From the NCBI GenBank assembly GCA_027186245.1, contig CP114481.1, forward strand, positions 27,683,501 to 27,747,500: a DNA stretch of 64,000 bases, in the 5' to 3' direction. This stretch comes from Coriaria nepalensis. Lineage: Eukaryota; Streptophyta; Magnoliopsida; Cucurbitales; Coriariaceae. The position numbers and the translations under genes are program-made. Under the pieces are notes generated by a model, which saw only the letters and a list, made by a program, of their open reading frames with translations, had not been told where the DNA came from and did no database searches. Positions 25,000 through 39,919 of the stretch are shown here, in pieces; the first letter of the stretch is position 1; the number at the start of each line of letters is the position of its first letter.

Positions 25000-26910
25000 G
25001 AACGAATTATTTTTTTGTCCTTCAAATATGATTTGCTTACATAACCTGCAATTAATCTATTGAATACAACAATGCATTATTTTAGCCTTAAACAACATAT
25101 CATTCAGTCTTTTGATATCATTAAATTGTTTGAAAGCACTTCGAACTAATTCTATTATTGCATTTAAAACACGACTTTCATGCATAACTTGCAATTGATC
25201 TACTGAAGGCAACTATGCATTTTTTTAGTGTTAAAGTGATATTATTGCATCTCTTTTACTCATTAAATCATTCTAAATCACTTCAGACGAAATTCGCCTT
25301 TTAAACATGACCTTCGTGCATAACTTGCAGTTGATCTATTGAAGGCAACTATACATTTACTTAGCCTTAAAAGCATGTCATTGAGGCTCTTCTAGTCATT
25401 AAATTATTATAAATTAATTCGAACGAATTATATTTTTGTCCTTCAAACATGATTTGCTTACATAACCTGCAATTAATCTATTGAATACAACAATGCATTA
25501 TTTTAGCCTTAAAGAGCATATCATTCAGTCTTTTGATATCATCAAATTGTTTGAAAGCACTTCGAACTAATTCTATTATTGCATTTAAAACACGACTTTC
25601 ATGCATAACTTGCACTTGATCTACTGAAGGCAACTATGCATTTTTTTAGTGTTAAAGTGATATTATTGCATCTCTTTTACTCATTAAATCATACTAAATC
25701 ACTTCAGACGAAATTCGCCTTTTAAACATGACCTTCGTGCATAACTTGCAGTTCATCTATTGAAGGCAACTATACATTTACTTAGCCTTAAAAGCATGTC
25801 ATTGAGGCTCTTCTAGTCATTAAATCATTATAAATTAATTCGAACGAATTATTTTTTTGTCCTTCAAACATGATTTGCTTACATAACCTGCAATTAATCT
25901 ATTGAATACAACATTGCATTATTTTAGCCTTAAACAGCATATCATTCAGTCTTTTGATATCATTAAATTGTTTGAAAGCACTTCGAACTAATTCTATTAT
26001 TGCATTTAAAACACGACTTTCATGCATAACTTGCAATTGATCTACTGAAGGCAACTATGCATTTTTTTTAGTGTTAAAGTGATGTTATTGCATCTCTTTT
26101 ACTCATTAAATCATTCTAAATCACTTCAGACGAAATTCGCCTTTTAAACATGACCTTCGTGCATAACTTGCAGTTGATCTATTGAAGGCAACTATCCATT
26201 TACTTAGCCTTAAAAGCATGTCATTGAGGCTCTTCTAGTCATTAAATCATTATAAATTAATTCGAACGAATTATATTTTTGTCCTTCAAACATGATTTGC
26301 TTACATAACCTGCAATTAATCTGCTGAATACAACAATGTATTATTTTAGCCTCAAAGAGCATATCATTCACTCTTTTGATATCATTAAATTGTTTGAAAG
26401 CACTTCGAACTAATTCTATTATTGCATTTAAAACACGACTTTCATGCATAACTTGCACTTGATCTACTGAAGGCAACTATGCATTTTTTTAGTGTTAAAG
26501 TGATATTATTGCATCTCTTTTACTCATTAAATCATTCTAAATCACTTCAGACGAAATTCGCCTTTTAAACATGACCGTCGTGCATAACTTGCAGTTGATC
26601 TATTGAAGGCAACTATCCATTTACTTAGCCTTAAAATCATGTCATTGAGGCTCTTCTAGTCATTAAATCATTATAAATTAATTCGAACGAATTATATTTT
26701 TGTCCTTCAAACATGATTTGCTTACATAACCTGCAATTAATCTATTGAATACAACAATGCATTATTTTAGCCTTAAACAGCATATCATTCAGTCTTTTGA
26801 TATCATTAAATTGTTTGAAAGCACTTCGAACTAATTCTATTATTGCATTTAAAACACGACTTTCATGCATAACTTGCAATTGATCTACTGAAGGCAACTA
26901 TGCATTTTTT
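25000..26910. repeat. Block copied at about 29.2-31.1 kb (10-unit offset)
   Basis: Shared rare variants are spaced 4,214 bp apart (10 units plus 4 bases): acattgcatt at 25,911 and 30,125, cttgcacttgatc at about 25,611 and 29,825, aatctgctgaatac near 26,320 and 30,534, and gaccgtcgtgc near 26,573 and 30,787. A few differences exist (aaagagcat...atcatcaaa against aaacagcat...atcattaaa). The match ends at about 26.91/31.13 kb, where gttaaagtgat meets gttaaaatgat. Confidence 0.75.
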
Positions 26911-27889
26911 TAGTGTTAAAGTGATATTATTGCATCTCTTTTACTCATTAAATCATTCTAAATCACTTCAGACGAAATTCGCCTTTTAAACATGACCTTC
27001 GTGCATAACTTGCAGTTGATCTATTGAAGGCAACTATACATTTACTTAGCCTTAAAAGCATGTCATTGAGGCTCTTCTAGTCATTTAATTATTATAAATT
27101 AATTCGAACGAATTTTATTTTTGTCCTTCAAACATGATTTGCTTACATAACCTGCAATTAATCTATTGAATACAACAATGCATTATTTTAGCCTTAAACA
27201 GCATATCATTCAGTCTTTTGATATCATTAAATTGTTTGAAAGCACTTCGAACTAATTCTATTATTGCATTTAAAACACGACTTTCATGCATAACTTGCAA
27301 TTGATCTACTGAAGGCAACTATGCATTTTTTTAGTGTTAAAGTGATATTATTGCATCTCTTTTACTCATTAAATCATTCTAAATCACTTCAGACGAAATT
27401 CGCCTTTTAAACATGACCTTCGTGCATAACTTGCAGTTGATCTATTGAAGGCAACTATCCATTTACTTAGCCTTAAAAGCATGTCATTGAGGCTCTTCTA
27501 GTCATTAAATCATTATAAATTAATTCGAACGAATTATATTTTTGTCCTTCAAACATGATTTGCTTACATAACCTGCAATTAATCTATTGAATACAACAAT
27601 GCATTATTTTAGCCTTAAACAGCATATCATTCAGTCTTTTGATATCATTAAATTGTTTGAAAGCACTTCGAACTAATTCTATTATTGCATTTAAAACACG
27701 ACTTTCATGCATAACTTGCAATTGATCTACTGAAGGCAACTATGCATTTTTTTTAGTGTTAAAGTCATATTATTGCATCTCTTTTACTCATTAAATCATT
27801 CTAAATCACTTCAAACGAAATTCGCCTTTTAAACATGACTTTCGTGCATAACTTGCAGTTGATCTATTGAAGGCAACTATCCATTTACT

Positions 27890-29577
27890 TAGCCTTAAAA
27901 TCATGTCATTGAGGCTCTTCTAGTCATTAAATCATTATAAATTAATCCGAACGAATTATATTTTTGTCCTTCAAACATGATTTGCTTACATAACCTGCAA
28001 TTAATCTATTGAATACACCAATGCATTATTATAGCCTTAAAGGGCATATCATTCAGTCTTTTGATATCATTAAATTGTTTGAAAGCACTTCGAACTAATT
28101 CTATTATTGCATTTAAAACACGACTTTCATGCATAACTTGCAATTGATCTACTGAAGGCAACTATGCATTTTTTTTAGTGTTAAAGTGATGTTATTGCAT
28201 CTCTTTTACTCATTAAATCATTCTAAATCACTTCAGACGAAATTCGCCTTTTAAACATGACCGTCGTGCATAACTTGCAGTTGATCTATTGAAGGCAACT
28301 ATCCATTTACTTAGCCTTAAAAGCATGTCATTGAGGCTCTTCTAGTCATTAAATCATTATAAATTAATTCGAACGGATTATATTTTTGTCCTTCAAACAT
28401 GATTTGCTTACATAACCTGCAATTAATCTACTGAATACAACAATGCATTATTTTAACCTTAAAGAGCATATCATTCAGTCTTTTAATATCATTAAATTGT
28501 TTGAAAGCACTTCGAACTAATTCTATTATTGCATTTAAAACACGACTTTCATGCATAACTTGCAATTGATCTACTGAAGGCAACTATGCATTTTTTTAGT
28601 GTTAAAATGATATTATTGCATCTCTTTTACTCATTAAATCATACTAAATCACTTCAGACGAAATTCGCCTTTTAAACATGACCTTCGTGCATAACTTGCA
28701 GTTGATCTATTGAAGGCAACTATACATTTACTTAGCCTTAAAATCATGTCATTGAGGCTCTTCTAGTCATTAAATCATTATAAATTAATCCGAACGAATT
28801 ATATTTTTGTCCTTCAAACATGATTTGCTTACATAACCTGCAATTAATCTATTGAATACACCAATGCATTATTATAGCCTTAAAGGGCATATCATTCAGT
28901 CTTTTGATATCATTAAATTGTTTGAAAGCACTTCGAACTAATTCTATTATTGCATTTAAAACACGACTTTCATGCATAACTTGCAATTGATCTACTGAAG
29001 GCAACTATGCATTTTTTTTAGTGTTAAAGTGATGTTATTGCATCTCTTTTACTCATTAAATCATTCTAAATCACTTCAGACGAAATTCGCCTTTTAAACA
29101 TGACCGTCGTGCATAACTTGCAGTTGATCTATTGAAGGCAACTATCCATTTACTTAGCCTTAAAAGCATGTCATTGAGGCTCTTCTAGTCATTAAATCAT
29201 TATAAATTAATTCGAACGGATTATATTTTTGTCCTTCAAACATGATTTGCTTACATAACCTGCAATTAATCTATTGAATACAACAATGCATTATTTTAAC
29301 CTTAAAGAGCATATCATTCAGTCTTTTAATATCATTAAATTGTTTGAAAGCACTTCGAACTAATTCTATTATTGCATTTAAAACACGACTTTCATGCATA
29401 ACTTGCAATTGATCTACTGAAGGCAACTATGCATTTTTTTAGTGTTAAAATGATATTATTGCATCTCTTTTACTCATTAAATCATACTAAATCACTTCAG
29501 ACGAAATTCGCCTTTTAAACATGACCTTCGTGCATAACTTGCAGTTGATCTATTGAAGGCAACTATACATTTACTTA
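27890..29577. repeat. Tandem duplication of a 2-unit block (842 bp x 2)
   Basis: Rare strings recur 842 bp apart: attaatccgaacg at about 27,941 and 28,783, attatagcc at 28,027 and 28,869, agggcatatc just after each, and gaacggattat at about 28,371 and 29,213. The copies differ at only a few places seen, such as tctactgaatac against tctattgaatac. They part near 28.74/29.58 kb (aaaatcatg against aaaagcatg). Confidence 0.8.
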
Positions 29578-31124
29578 GCCTTAAAAGCATGTCATTGAGG
29601 CTCTTCTAGTCATTAAATTATTATAAATTAATTCGAACGAATTATATTTTTGTCCTTCAAACATGATTTGCTTACATAACCTGCAATTAATCTATTGAAT
29701 ACAACAATGCATTATTTTAGCCTTAAACAGCATATCATTCAGTCTTTTGATATCATTAAATTGTTTGAAAGCACTTCGAACTAATTCTATTATTGCATTT
29801 AAAACACGACTTTCATGCATAACTTGCACTTGATCTACTGAAGGCAACTATGCATTTTTTTAGTGTTAAAGTGATATTATTGCATCTCTTTTACTCATTA
29901 AATCATACTAAATCACTTCAGACGAAATTCGCCTTTTAAACATGACCTTCGTGCATAACTTGCAGTTCATCTATTGAAGGCAACTATACATTTACTTAGC
30001 CTTAAAAGCATGTCATTGAGGCTCTTCTAGTCATTAAATCATTATAAATTAATTCGAACGAATTATTTTTTTGTCCTTCAAACATGATTTGCTTACATAA
30101 CCTGCAATTAATCTATTGAATACAACATTGCATTATTTTAGCCTTAAACAGCATATCATTCAGTCTTTTGATATCATTAAATTGTTTGAAAGCACTTCGA
30201 ACTAATTCTATTATTGCATTTAAAACACGACTTTCATGCATAACTTGCAATTGATCTACTGAAGGCAACTATGCATTTTTTTTAGTGTTAAAGTGATGTT
30301 ATTGCATCTCTTTTACTCATTAAATCATTCTAAATCACTTCAGACGAAATTCGCCTTTTAAACATGACCTTCGTGCATAACTTGCAGTTGATCTATTGAA
30401 GGCAACTATCCATTTACTTAGCCTTAAAAGCATGTCATTGAGGCTCTTCTAGTCATTAAATCATTATAAATTAATTCGAACGAATTATATTTTTGTCCTT
30501 CAAACATGATTTGCTTACATAACCTGCAATTAATCTGCTGAATACAACAATGTATTATTTTAGCCTCAAAGAGCATATCATTCACTCTTTTGATATCATT
30601 AAATTGTTTGAAAGCACTTCGAACTAATTCTATTATTGCATTTAAAACACGACTTTCATGCATAACTTGCACTTGATCTACTGAAGGCAACTATGCATTT
30701 TTTTAGTGTTAAAGTGATATTATTGCATCTCTTTTACTCATTAAATCATTCTAAATCACTTCAGACGAAATTCGCCTTTTAAACATGACCGTCGTGCATA
30801 ACTTGCAGTTGATCTATTGAAGGCAACTATCCATTTACTTAGCCTTAAAATCATGTCATTGAGGCTCTTCTAGTCATTAAATCATTATAAATTAATTCGA
30901 ACGAATTATATTTTTGTCCTTCAAACATGATTTGCTTACATAACCTGCAATTAATCTATTGAATACAACAATGCATTATTTTAGCCTTAAACAGCATATC
31001 ATTCAGTCTTTTGATATCATTAAATTGTTTGAAAGCACTTCGAACTAATTCTATTATTGCATTTAAAACACGACTTTCATGCATAACTTGCAATTGATCT
31101 ACTGAAGGCAACTATGCATTTTTT
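29214..31124. repeat. Second copy of the 25.0-26.9 kb block
   Basis: Partner of the block at 25,000-26,910, offset 4,214 bp. Part of it, with the aatctgctgaatac variant, is seen a third time at about 32.26-32.52 kb. That third occurrence is out of register by one 143 bp step because of the short unit at 31.81-31.95 kb. Confidence 0.75.
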
Positions 31125-31809
31125 TAGTGTTAAAATGATATTATTGCATCTCTTTTACTCATTAAATCATACTAAATCACTTCAGACGAAATTCGCCTTT
31201 TAAACATGACCTTCGTGCATAACTTGCAGTTGATCTATTGAAGGCAACTATACATTTACTTAGCCTTAAAAGCATGTCATTGAGGCTCTTCTAGTCATTA
31301 AATTATTATAAATTAATTCGAACGAATTATATTTTTGTCCTTCAAACATGATTTGCTTACATAACCTGCAATTAATCTATTGAATACAACAATGCATTAT
31401 TTTAGCCTTAAACAGCATATCATTCAGTCTTTTGATATCATTAAATTGTTTGAAAGCACTTCGAACTAATTCTATTATTGCATTTAAAACACGACTTTCA
31501 TGCATAACTTGCACTTGATCTACTGAAGGCAACTATGCATTTTTTTAGTGTTAAAGTGATATTATTGCATCTCTTTTACTCATTAAATCATTCTAAATCA
31601 CTTCAGACGAAATTCGCCTTTTAAACATGACCTTCGTGCATAACTTGCAGTTGATCTATTGAAGGCAACTATCCATTTACTTAGCCTTAAAAGCATGTCA
31701 TTGAGGCTCTTCTAGTCATTAAATCATTATAAATTAATTCGAACGAATTATATTTTTGTCCTTCAAACATGATTTGCTTACATAACCTGCAATTAATCTA
31801 TTGAATACA

Positions 31810-31952
31810 ACAATGCATTATTTTAGCCTTAAACAGCATATCATTCAGTCTTTTCATATCATTAAATTGTTTGAAAGCACTTCGAACTAATTCTATTATT
31901 GCATTTAAAACACGACTTTCATGCATAACCTGCAATTAATCTATTGAATACA
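31810..31952. repeat. 143 bp mini-unit: S1 joined to the tail of S3
   Basis: Landmarks acaatgcatt at 31,810 and 31,953 are only 143 bp apart, the length of a single sub-repeat. The copy begins as a normal S1, reads catgcataac at 31,920-31,929, then continues as the end of S3 (ctgcaattaatctattg). S2 and most of S3 are missing, a net loss of 278 bp (136 plus 142). The switch lies in the conserved junction block, where S1 and S3 share cataac-tgcaatt. It is an in-register exchange between S1 and S3. Confidence 0.92.
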
Positions 31953-34780
31953 ACAATGCATTATTTTAGCCTTAAACAGCATATCATTCAGTCTTTTGAT
32001 ATCATTAAATTGTTTGAAAGCACTTCGAACTAATTCTATTATTGCATTTAAAACACGACTTTCATGCATAACTTGCAATTGATCTACTGAAGGCAACTAT
32101 GCATTTTTTTTAGTGTTAAAGTGATGTTATTGCATCTCTTTTACTCATTAAATCATTCTAAATCACTTCAGACGAAATTCGCCTTTTAAACATGACCGTC
32201 GTGCATAACTTGCAGTTGATCTATTGAAGGCAACTATCCATTTACTTAGCCTTAAAATCATGTCATTGAGGCTCTTCTAGTCATTAAATCATTATAAATT
32301 AATTCGAACGAATTATATTTTTGTCCTTCAAACATGATTTGCTTACATAACCTGCAATTAATCTGCTGAATACAACAATGTATTATTTTAGCCTCAAAGA
32401 GCATATCATTCACTCTTTTGATATCATTAAATTGTTTGAAAGCACTTCGAACTAATTCTATTATTGCATTTAAAACACGACTTTCATGCATAACTTGCAC
32501 TTGATCTACTGAAGGCAACTATGCATTTTTTTAGTGTTAAAGTGATATTATTGCATCTCTTTTACTCATTAAATCATTCTAAATCACTTCAGACGAAATT
32601 CGCCTTTTAAACATGACCTTCGTGCATAACTTGCAGTTGATCTATTGAAGGCAACTATCCATTTACTTAGCCTTAAAAGCATGTCATTGAGGCTCTTCTA
32701 GTCATTAAATCATTATAAATTAATTCGAACGAATTATATTTTTGTCCTTCAAACATGATTTGCTTACATAACCTGCAATTAATCTATTGAATACAACAAT
32801 GCATTTTTTTAGCCTTAAACAGCATATCATTCAGTCTTTTGATATCATCAAATTGTTTGAAAGCACTTCGAACTAATTCTATTATTGCATTTAAAACACG
32901 ACTTTCATGCATAACTTGCACTTGATCTACTGAAGGCAACTATGCATTTTTTTAGTGTTAAAGTGATATTATTGCATCTCTTTTACTCATTAAATCATAC
33001 TAAATCACTTCAGACGAAATTCGCCTTTTAAACATGACCTTCGTGCATAACTTGCAGTTCATCTATTGAAGGCAACTATACATTTACTTAGCCTTAAAAG
33101 CATGTCATTGAGGCTCTTCTAGTCATTAAATCATTATAAATTAATTCGAACGAATTATTTTTTTGTCCTTCAAACATGATTTGCTTATATAACCTGCAAT
33201 TAATCTATTGAATACAACAATGCATTATTTTAGCCTTAAACAGCATATCATTCAGTCTTTTGATATCATTAAATTGTTTGAAAGCACTTCGAACTAATTC
33301 TATTATTGCATTTAAAACACGACTTTCATGCATAACTTGCAATTGATCTACTGAAGGCAACTATGCATTTTTTTTAGTGTTAAAGTGATGTTATTGCATC
33401 TCTTTTACTCATTAAATCATTCTAACTCACTTCAGACGAAATTCGCCTTTTAAACATGACCTTCGTGCATAACTTGCAGTTGATCTATTGAAGGCAACTA
33501 TCCATTTACTTAGCCTTAAAAGCATGTCATTGAGGCTCTTCTAGTCATTAAATCATTATAAATTAATTCGAACGAATTATATTTTTGTCCTTCAAACATG
33601 ATTTGCTTACATAACCTGCAATTAATCTACTGAATACAACAATGTATTATTTTAGCCTCAAAGAGCATATCATTCACTCTTTTGATATCATTAAATTGTT
33701 TGAAAGCACTTCGAACTAATTCTATTATTGCATAAAACACGACTTTCATGCATAACTTGCACTTGATCTACTGAAGGCAACTATGCATTTTTTTAGTGTT
33801 AAAGTGATATTATTGCATCTCTTTTACTCATTAAATCATTCTAAATCACTTCAGACGAAATTCGCCTTTTAAACATGACCTTCGTGCATAACTTGCAGTT
33901 GATCTATTGAAGGCAACTATCCATTTACTTAGCCTTAAAAGCATGTCATTGAGGCTCTTCTAGTCATTAAATCATTATAAATTAATTCGAACGAATTATA
34001 TTTTTGTCCTTCAAACATGATTTGCTTACATAACCTGCAATTAATCTATTGAATACAACAATGCATTATTTTAGCCTTAAACAGCATATCATTCAGTCTT
34101 TTGATATCATCAAATTGTTTGAAAGCACTTCGAACTAATTCTATTATTGCATTTAAAACACGACTTTCATGCATAACTTGCAATTGATCTACTGAAGGCA
34201 ACTATGCATTTTTTTTTAGTGTTAAAGTCATATTATTGCATCTCTTTTACTCATTAAATCATTCTAAATCACTTCAAACGAAATTCGCCTTTTAAACATG
34301 ACTTTCGTCCATAACTTGCAGTTGATCTATTGAAGGCAACTATCCATTTACTTAGCCTTAAAATCATGTCATTGAGGCTCTTCTAGTCATTAAATTATTA
34401 TAAATTAATTCGAACGAATTATATTTTTGTCCTTCAAACATGATTTGCTTACATAACCTGCAATTAATCTATTGAATACACCAATGCATTATTTTAGCCT
34501 TAAAGAGCATATCATTCAGTCTTTTGATATCATTAAATTGTTTGAAAGCACTTCGAACTAATTCTATTATTGCATTTAAAACACGACTTTAATGCATAAC
34601 TTGCAATTGATCTACTGAAGGCAACTATGCATTTTTTTTAGTGTTAAAGTGATGTTATTGCATCTCTTTTACTCATTAAATCATTCTGTATCACTTCAGA
34701 CGAAATTCGCCTTTTAAACATGACTTTCGTGCATAACTTGCAGTTGATCTATTGAAGGCAACTATCCATTTACTTAGCCT

Positions 34781-34810
34781 TCAAATCAAGTCATTGAGGC
34801 TCGTCTAGTC
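34781..34810. repeat. S3 variant tcaaatcaag marking irregular 7-2-3 unit spacing
   Basis: A rare S3 form (tcaaatcaagtcattg followed by ggctcgtctag) occurs at 34,781, 37,730, 38,573 and 39,837. The gaps are 2,949, 843 and 1,264 bp, or 7, 2 and 3 units. Each is preceded by the S2 form attctgtatcac. Flanking units are also shared, so whole segments of 34.5-39.9 kb have been copied, but no single fixed period describes the region. Confidence 0.7.
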
Positions 34811-37800
34811 ATTAAATCATTATAAATTAATTCGAACGAATTATATTTTTGTCCTTCAAACATGATTTGCTTACATAACCTGCAATTAATCTATTGAATA
34901 CAACAATGCATTATTTTAGCCTTAAATAGCATATCATTCAGTCTTTTGATATCATTAAATTGTTTGAAAGCACTTCGAACTAATTCTGTTATTGCATTTA
35001 AAACACGACTTTCATGCATAACTTGCAATTGATCTACTGAAGGCAACTATGCATTTTTTTCGTGTTAAAGTGATATTATTGCATCTCTTTTACTCATTAA
35101 ATCATTCTAAATCACTTCAGACGAAATTCGCCTTTTAAACATGACCTTCGTGCATAACTTGCAGTTCATCTATTGAAGGCAACTATACATTTACTTAGCC
35201 TTAAAAGCATGTCATTGAGGCTCTTCTAGTCATTAAATCATTATAAATTAATTCGAACGAATTATATTTTTGCCCTTCAAACATGATTTGCTTACATAAC
35301 CTGCAATTAATCTATTGAATACAACAATGTACTATTTTAGCCTCAAACAGCATATCATTCACTCTTTTGATATCATTAAATTGTTTGAAAGCACTTCGAA
35401 CTAATTCTATTATTGCATTTAAAACACGACTTTCATGCATAACTTGCAATTGATCTACTGAAAGCAACTATGCATTTTTTTAGTGTTAAAGTCATATTAT
35501 TGCATCTCTTTTACTCATTAAATCATTCTAAATCACTTCAGATGAAATTCGGCCTTTAAACATGACTTTCGTGCATAACTTGCAGTTGATCTATTGAAGG
35601 CAACTATACATTTACTTAGCCTTAAAATCATGTCATTGAGGCTCTTCTAGTCATTAAATCATTATAAATTAATTCGAACGAATTATATTTTTGTTTTTTA
35701 AACATGATTTGCTTACATAACCTGCAATTAATCTATTGAATACAACAATGCATTATTTTAGCCTTAAAGAGCATATCATTCAATCTTTTGATATCATTAA
35801 ATTGTTTGAAAGCACTTCGAACTAATTCTATTATTGCATTTAAAACACGACTTTCATGCATAACTTGCAATTGATCTACTGAAGGCAACTATGCATTTTT
35901 TTAGTGTTAAAGTGATATTATTGCATCTCTTTTACTCATTAAATCATTCTAAATCACTTCAGACGAAATTCGCCTTTTAAACATGACCTTCGTGCATAAC
36001 TTGCAGTTGATCTATTGAAGTCAACTATACATTTACTTAGCCTTAAAATCATGTCATTGAGGCTCTTCTAGTCATTAAATCATTATAAATTAATTCGAAC
36101 GAATTATATTTTTGTCCTTCAAACATGATTTGCTTACATAACCTGCAATTAATCTATTGAATACAACAATGCATTATTTTAGCCTTAAAGAGCATATCAT
36201 TCAGTCTTTCGATATCATTAAATTGTTTGAAAGCACTTCGAACTAATTCTATTATTGCATTTAAAACACGACTTTCATGCATAACTTGCAATTGATCTAC
36301 TGAAGGCAACTATGCATTTTTTCAGTGTTAAAGTGATATTATTGCATCTCTTTTACTCATTAAATCATTCTAAATCACTTCAGACGAAATTCGCCTTTTA
36401 AACATGACCTTCGTGCATAACTTGTAGTTGATCTATTGAAGGCAATTATACATTTACTTAGCCTTAAAATCATGTCATTGAGGCACTTCTAGTCATTAAA
36501 TCATTATAAATTAATTCGAACGAATTATATTTTTGTCCTTCAAACATAATTTGCTTACATAACCTGCAATTAATCTATTGAATACACCAATGCATTATTT
36601 TAGCCTTAAAGAGCATATCATTCAGTCTTTCGATATCATTAAATTGTTTGAAAGCACTTCGAACTAATTCTATTATTGCATTTAAAACACGACTTTCATG
36701 CATAACTTGCAATTGATCTACTGAAGGCAACTATGCATTTTTTTTAGTGTTAAAGTGATGTTATTGCATCTCTTTTACTCATTAAATCATTCTAAATCAC
36801 TTCAGACGAAATTCGCCTTTTAAACATGACCGTCGTGCATAACTTGCAGTTGATCTATTGAAGGCAACTATCCATTTACTTAGCCTTAAAAGCATGTCAT
36901 TGAGGCTCTTCTAGTCATTAAATCATTATAAATTAATTCGAACGGATTATATTTTTGTCCTTCAAACATGATTTGCTTACATAACCTGCAATTAATCTAT
37001 TGAATACAACAATGCATTATTTTAGCCTTAAATAGCATATCATTCAGTCTTTTGATATCATTAAATTGTTTGAAAGCTCTTTGAACTAATTCTATTATTG
37101 CATTTAAAACACGACTTTCATGCATAACTTGCAATTGATCTACTGAAGGCAACTATGCATTTTTTTATTGTTAAAATGATATTATTGCATCTTTTTTACT
37201 CTTTAAATCATACTAAATCACTTCAGACGAAATTCGCCTTTTAAACATGACCTTCGTGCATAACTTGCAGTTCATCTATTGAAGGCAACTATACATTTAC
37301 TTAGCCTTAAAAGCATGTCATTGAGGCTCTTCTAGTCATTAAATCATTATAAATTAATTCGAACGGATTATATTTTTGTCCTTCAAACATGATTTGCTTA
37401 CATAACCTGCAATTAATCTATTGAATACAACAATGCTTTATTTTAGCCTTAAAGAGCATATCATTCAGTCTTTTGATATCATTAAATTGTTTGAAAGCAC
37501 TTCGAACTAATTCTATTATTGCATTTAAAACACGACTTTCATGCATAACTTGCAATTGATCTACTGAAGGCAACTATGCATTTTTTTTAGTGTTAAAGTC
37601 ATATTATTGCATCTCTTTTACTCGTTAAATCATTCTGTATCACTTCAGACGAAATTCGCCTTTTAAACATGACTTTCGTGCATAACTTGCAGTTGATCTA
37701 TTGAAGGCAACTATCCATTTACTTAGCCTTCAAATCAAGTCATTGAGGCTCGTCTAGTCATTAAATCATTATAAATTAATTCGAACGAATTATATTTTTG

Positions 37801-39919
37801 TCCTTCAAACATGATTTGCTTACATAACCTGCAATTAATCTATTGAATACAACAATGCATTATTTTAGCCTTAAACAGCATATCATTCAGTCTTTTGATA
37901 TCATTAAATTGTTTGAAAGCACTTCGAACTAATTCTATTATTGCATTTAAAACACGACTTTCATGCATAACTTGCAATTGATCTACTGAAGGCAACTATG
38001 CATTTTTTTAGTGTTAAAGTGATATTATTGCATCTCTTTTACTCATTAAATCATTCTAAATCACTTCAGACGAAATTCGCCTTTTAAACATGACCTTCGT
38101 GCATAACTTGCAGTTCATCTATTGAAGGCAACTATACATTTACTTAGCCTTAAAAGCATGTCATTGAGGCTCTTCTAGTCATTAAATCATTATAAATTAA
38201 TTCGAACGAATTATATTTTTGCCCTTCAAACATGATTTGCTTACATAACATGCAATTAATCTATTGAATACAACAATGCTTTATTTTAGCCTTAAAGAGC
38301 ATATCATTCAGTCTTTTGATATCATTAAATTGTTTGAAAGCACTTCGAACTAATTCTATTATTGCATTTAAAACACGACTTTCATGCATAACTTGCAATT
38401 GATCTACTGAAGGCAACTATGCATTTTTTTTAGTGTTAAAGTCATATTATTGCATCTCTTTTACTCGTTAAATCATTCTGTATCACTTCAGACGAAATTC
38501 GCCTTTTATACATGACTTTCGTGCATAACTTGCAGTTGATCTATTGAAGGCAACTATCCATTTACTTAGCCTTCAAATCAAGTCATTGAGGCTCGTCTAG
38601 TCATTAAATCATTATAAATTAATTCGAACGAATTATATTTTTGTCCTTCAAACATGATTTGCTTACATAACCTGCAATTAATCTATTGAATACAACAATG
38701 CATTATTTTAGCCTTAAACAGCATATCATTCAGTCTTTTGATATCATTAAATTGTTTGAAAGCACTTCGAACTAATTCTATTATTGCATTTAAAACACGA
38801 CTTTCATGCATAACTTGCAATTGATCTACTGAAAGCAACTATGCATTTTTTTAGTGTTAAAGTCATATTATTGCATCTCTTTTACTCATTAAATCATTCT
38901 AAATCACTTCAGATGAAATTCGCCTTTTAAACATGACTTTCGTGCATAACTTGCAGTTGATCTATTGAAGGCAACTATACATTTACTTAGCCTTAAAATC
39001 ATGTCATTGAGGCTCTTCTAGTCATTAAATCATTATAAATTAATTCGAACGAATTATATTTTTGTCCTTCAAACATGATTTGCTTACATAACCTGCAATT
39101 AATCTATTGAATACAACAATGCATTATTTTAGCCTTAAAGAGCATATCATTCAATCTTTTGATATCATTAAATTGTTTGAAAGCACTTCGAACTAATTCT
39201 ATTATTGCATTTAAAACACGACTTTCATGCATAACTTGCAATTGATCTACTGAAGGCAACTATGCATTTTTTTAGTGTTAAAGTGATATTATTGCATCTC
39301 TTTTACTCATTAAATCATTCTAAATCACTTCAGACGAAATTCGCCTTTTAAACATGACCTTCGTGCATAACTTGCAGTTGATCTATTGAAGTCAACTATA
39401 CATTTACTTAGCCTTAAAATCATGTCATTGAGGCTCTTCTAGTCATTAAATCATTATAAATTAATTCGAACGAATTATATTTTTGTCCTTCAAACATGAT
39501 TTGCTTACATAACCTGCAATTAATCTATTGAATACAACAATGCATTATTTTAGCCTTAAACAGCATATCATTCAGTCTTTTGATATCATTAAATTGTTTG
39601 AAAGCACTTCGAACTAATTCTATTATTGCATTTAAAACACGACTTTCATGCATAACTTGCAATTGATCTACTGAAGGCAACTATGCATTTTTTTTAGTGT
39701 TAAAGTCATATTATTGCATCTCTTTTACTCGTTAAATCATTCTGTATCACTTCAGACGAAATTCGCCTTTTAAACATGACTTTCGTGCATAACTTGCAGT
39801 TGATCTATTGAAGGCAACTATCCATTTACTTAGCCTTCAAATCAAGTCATTGAGGCTCGTCTAGTCATTAAATCATTATAAATTAATTCGAACGAATTAT
39901 ATTTTTGTCCTTCAAACAT

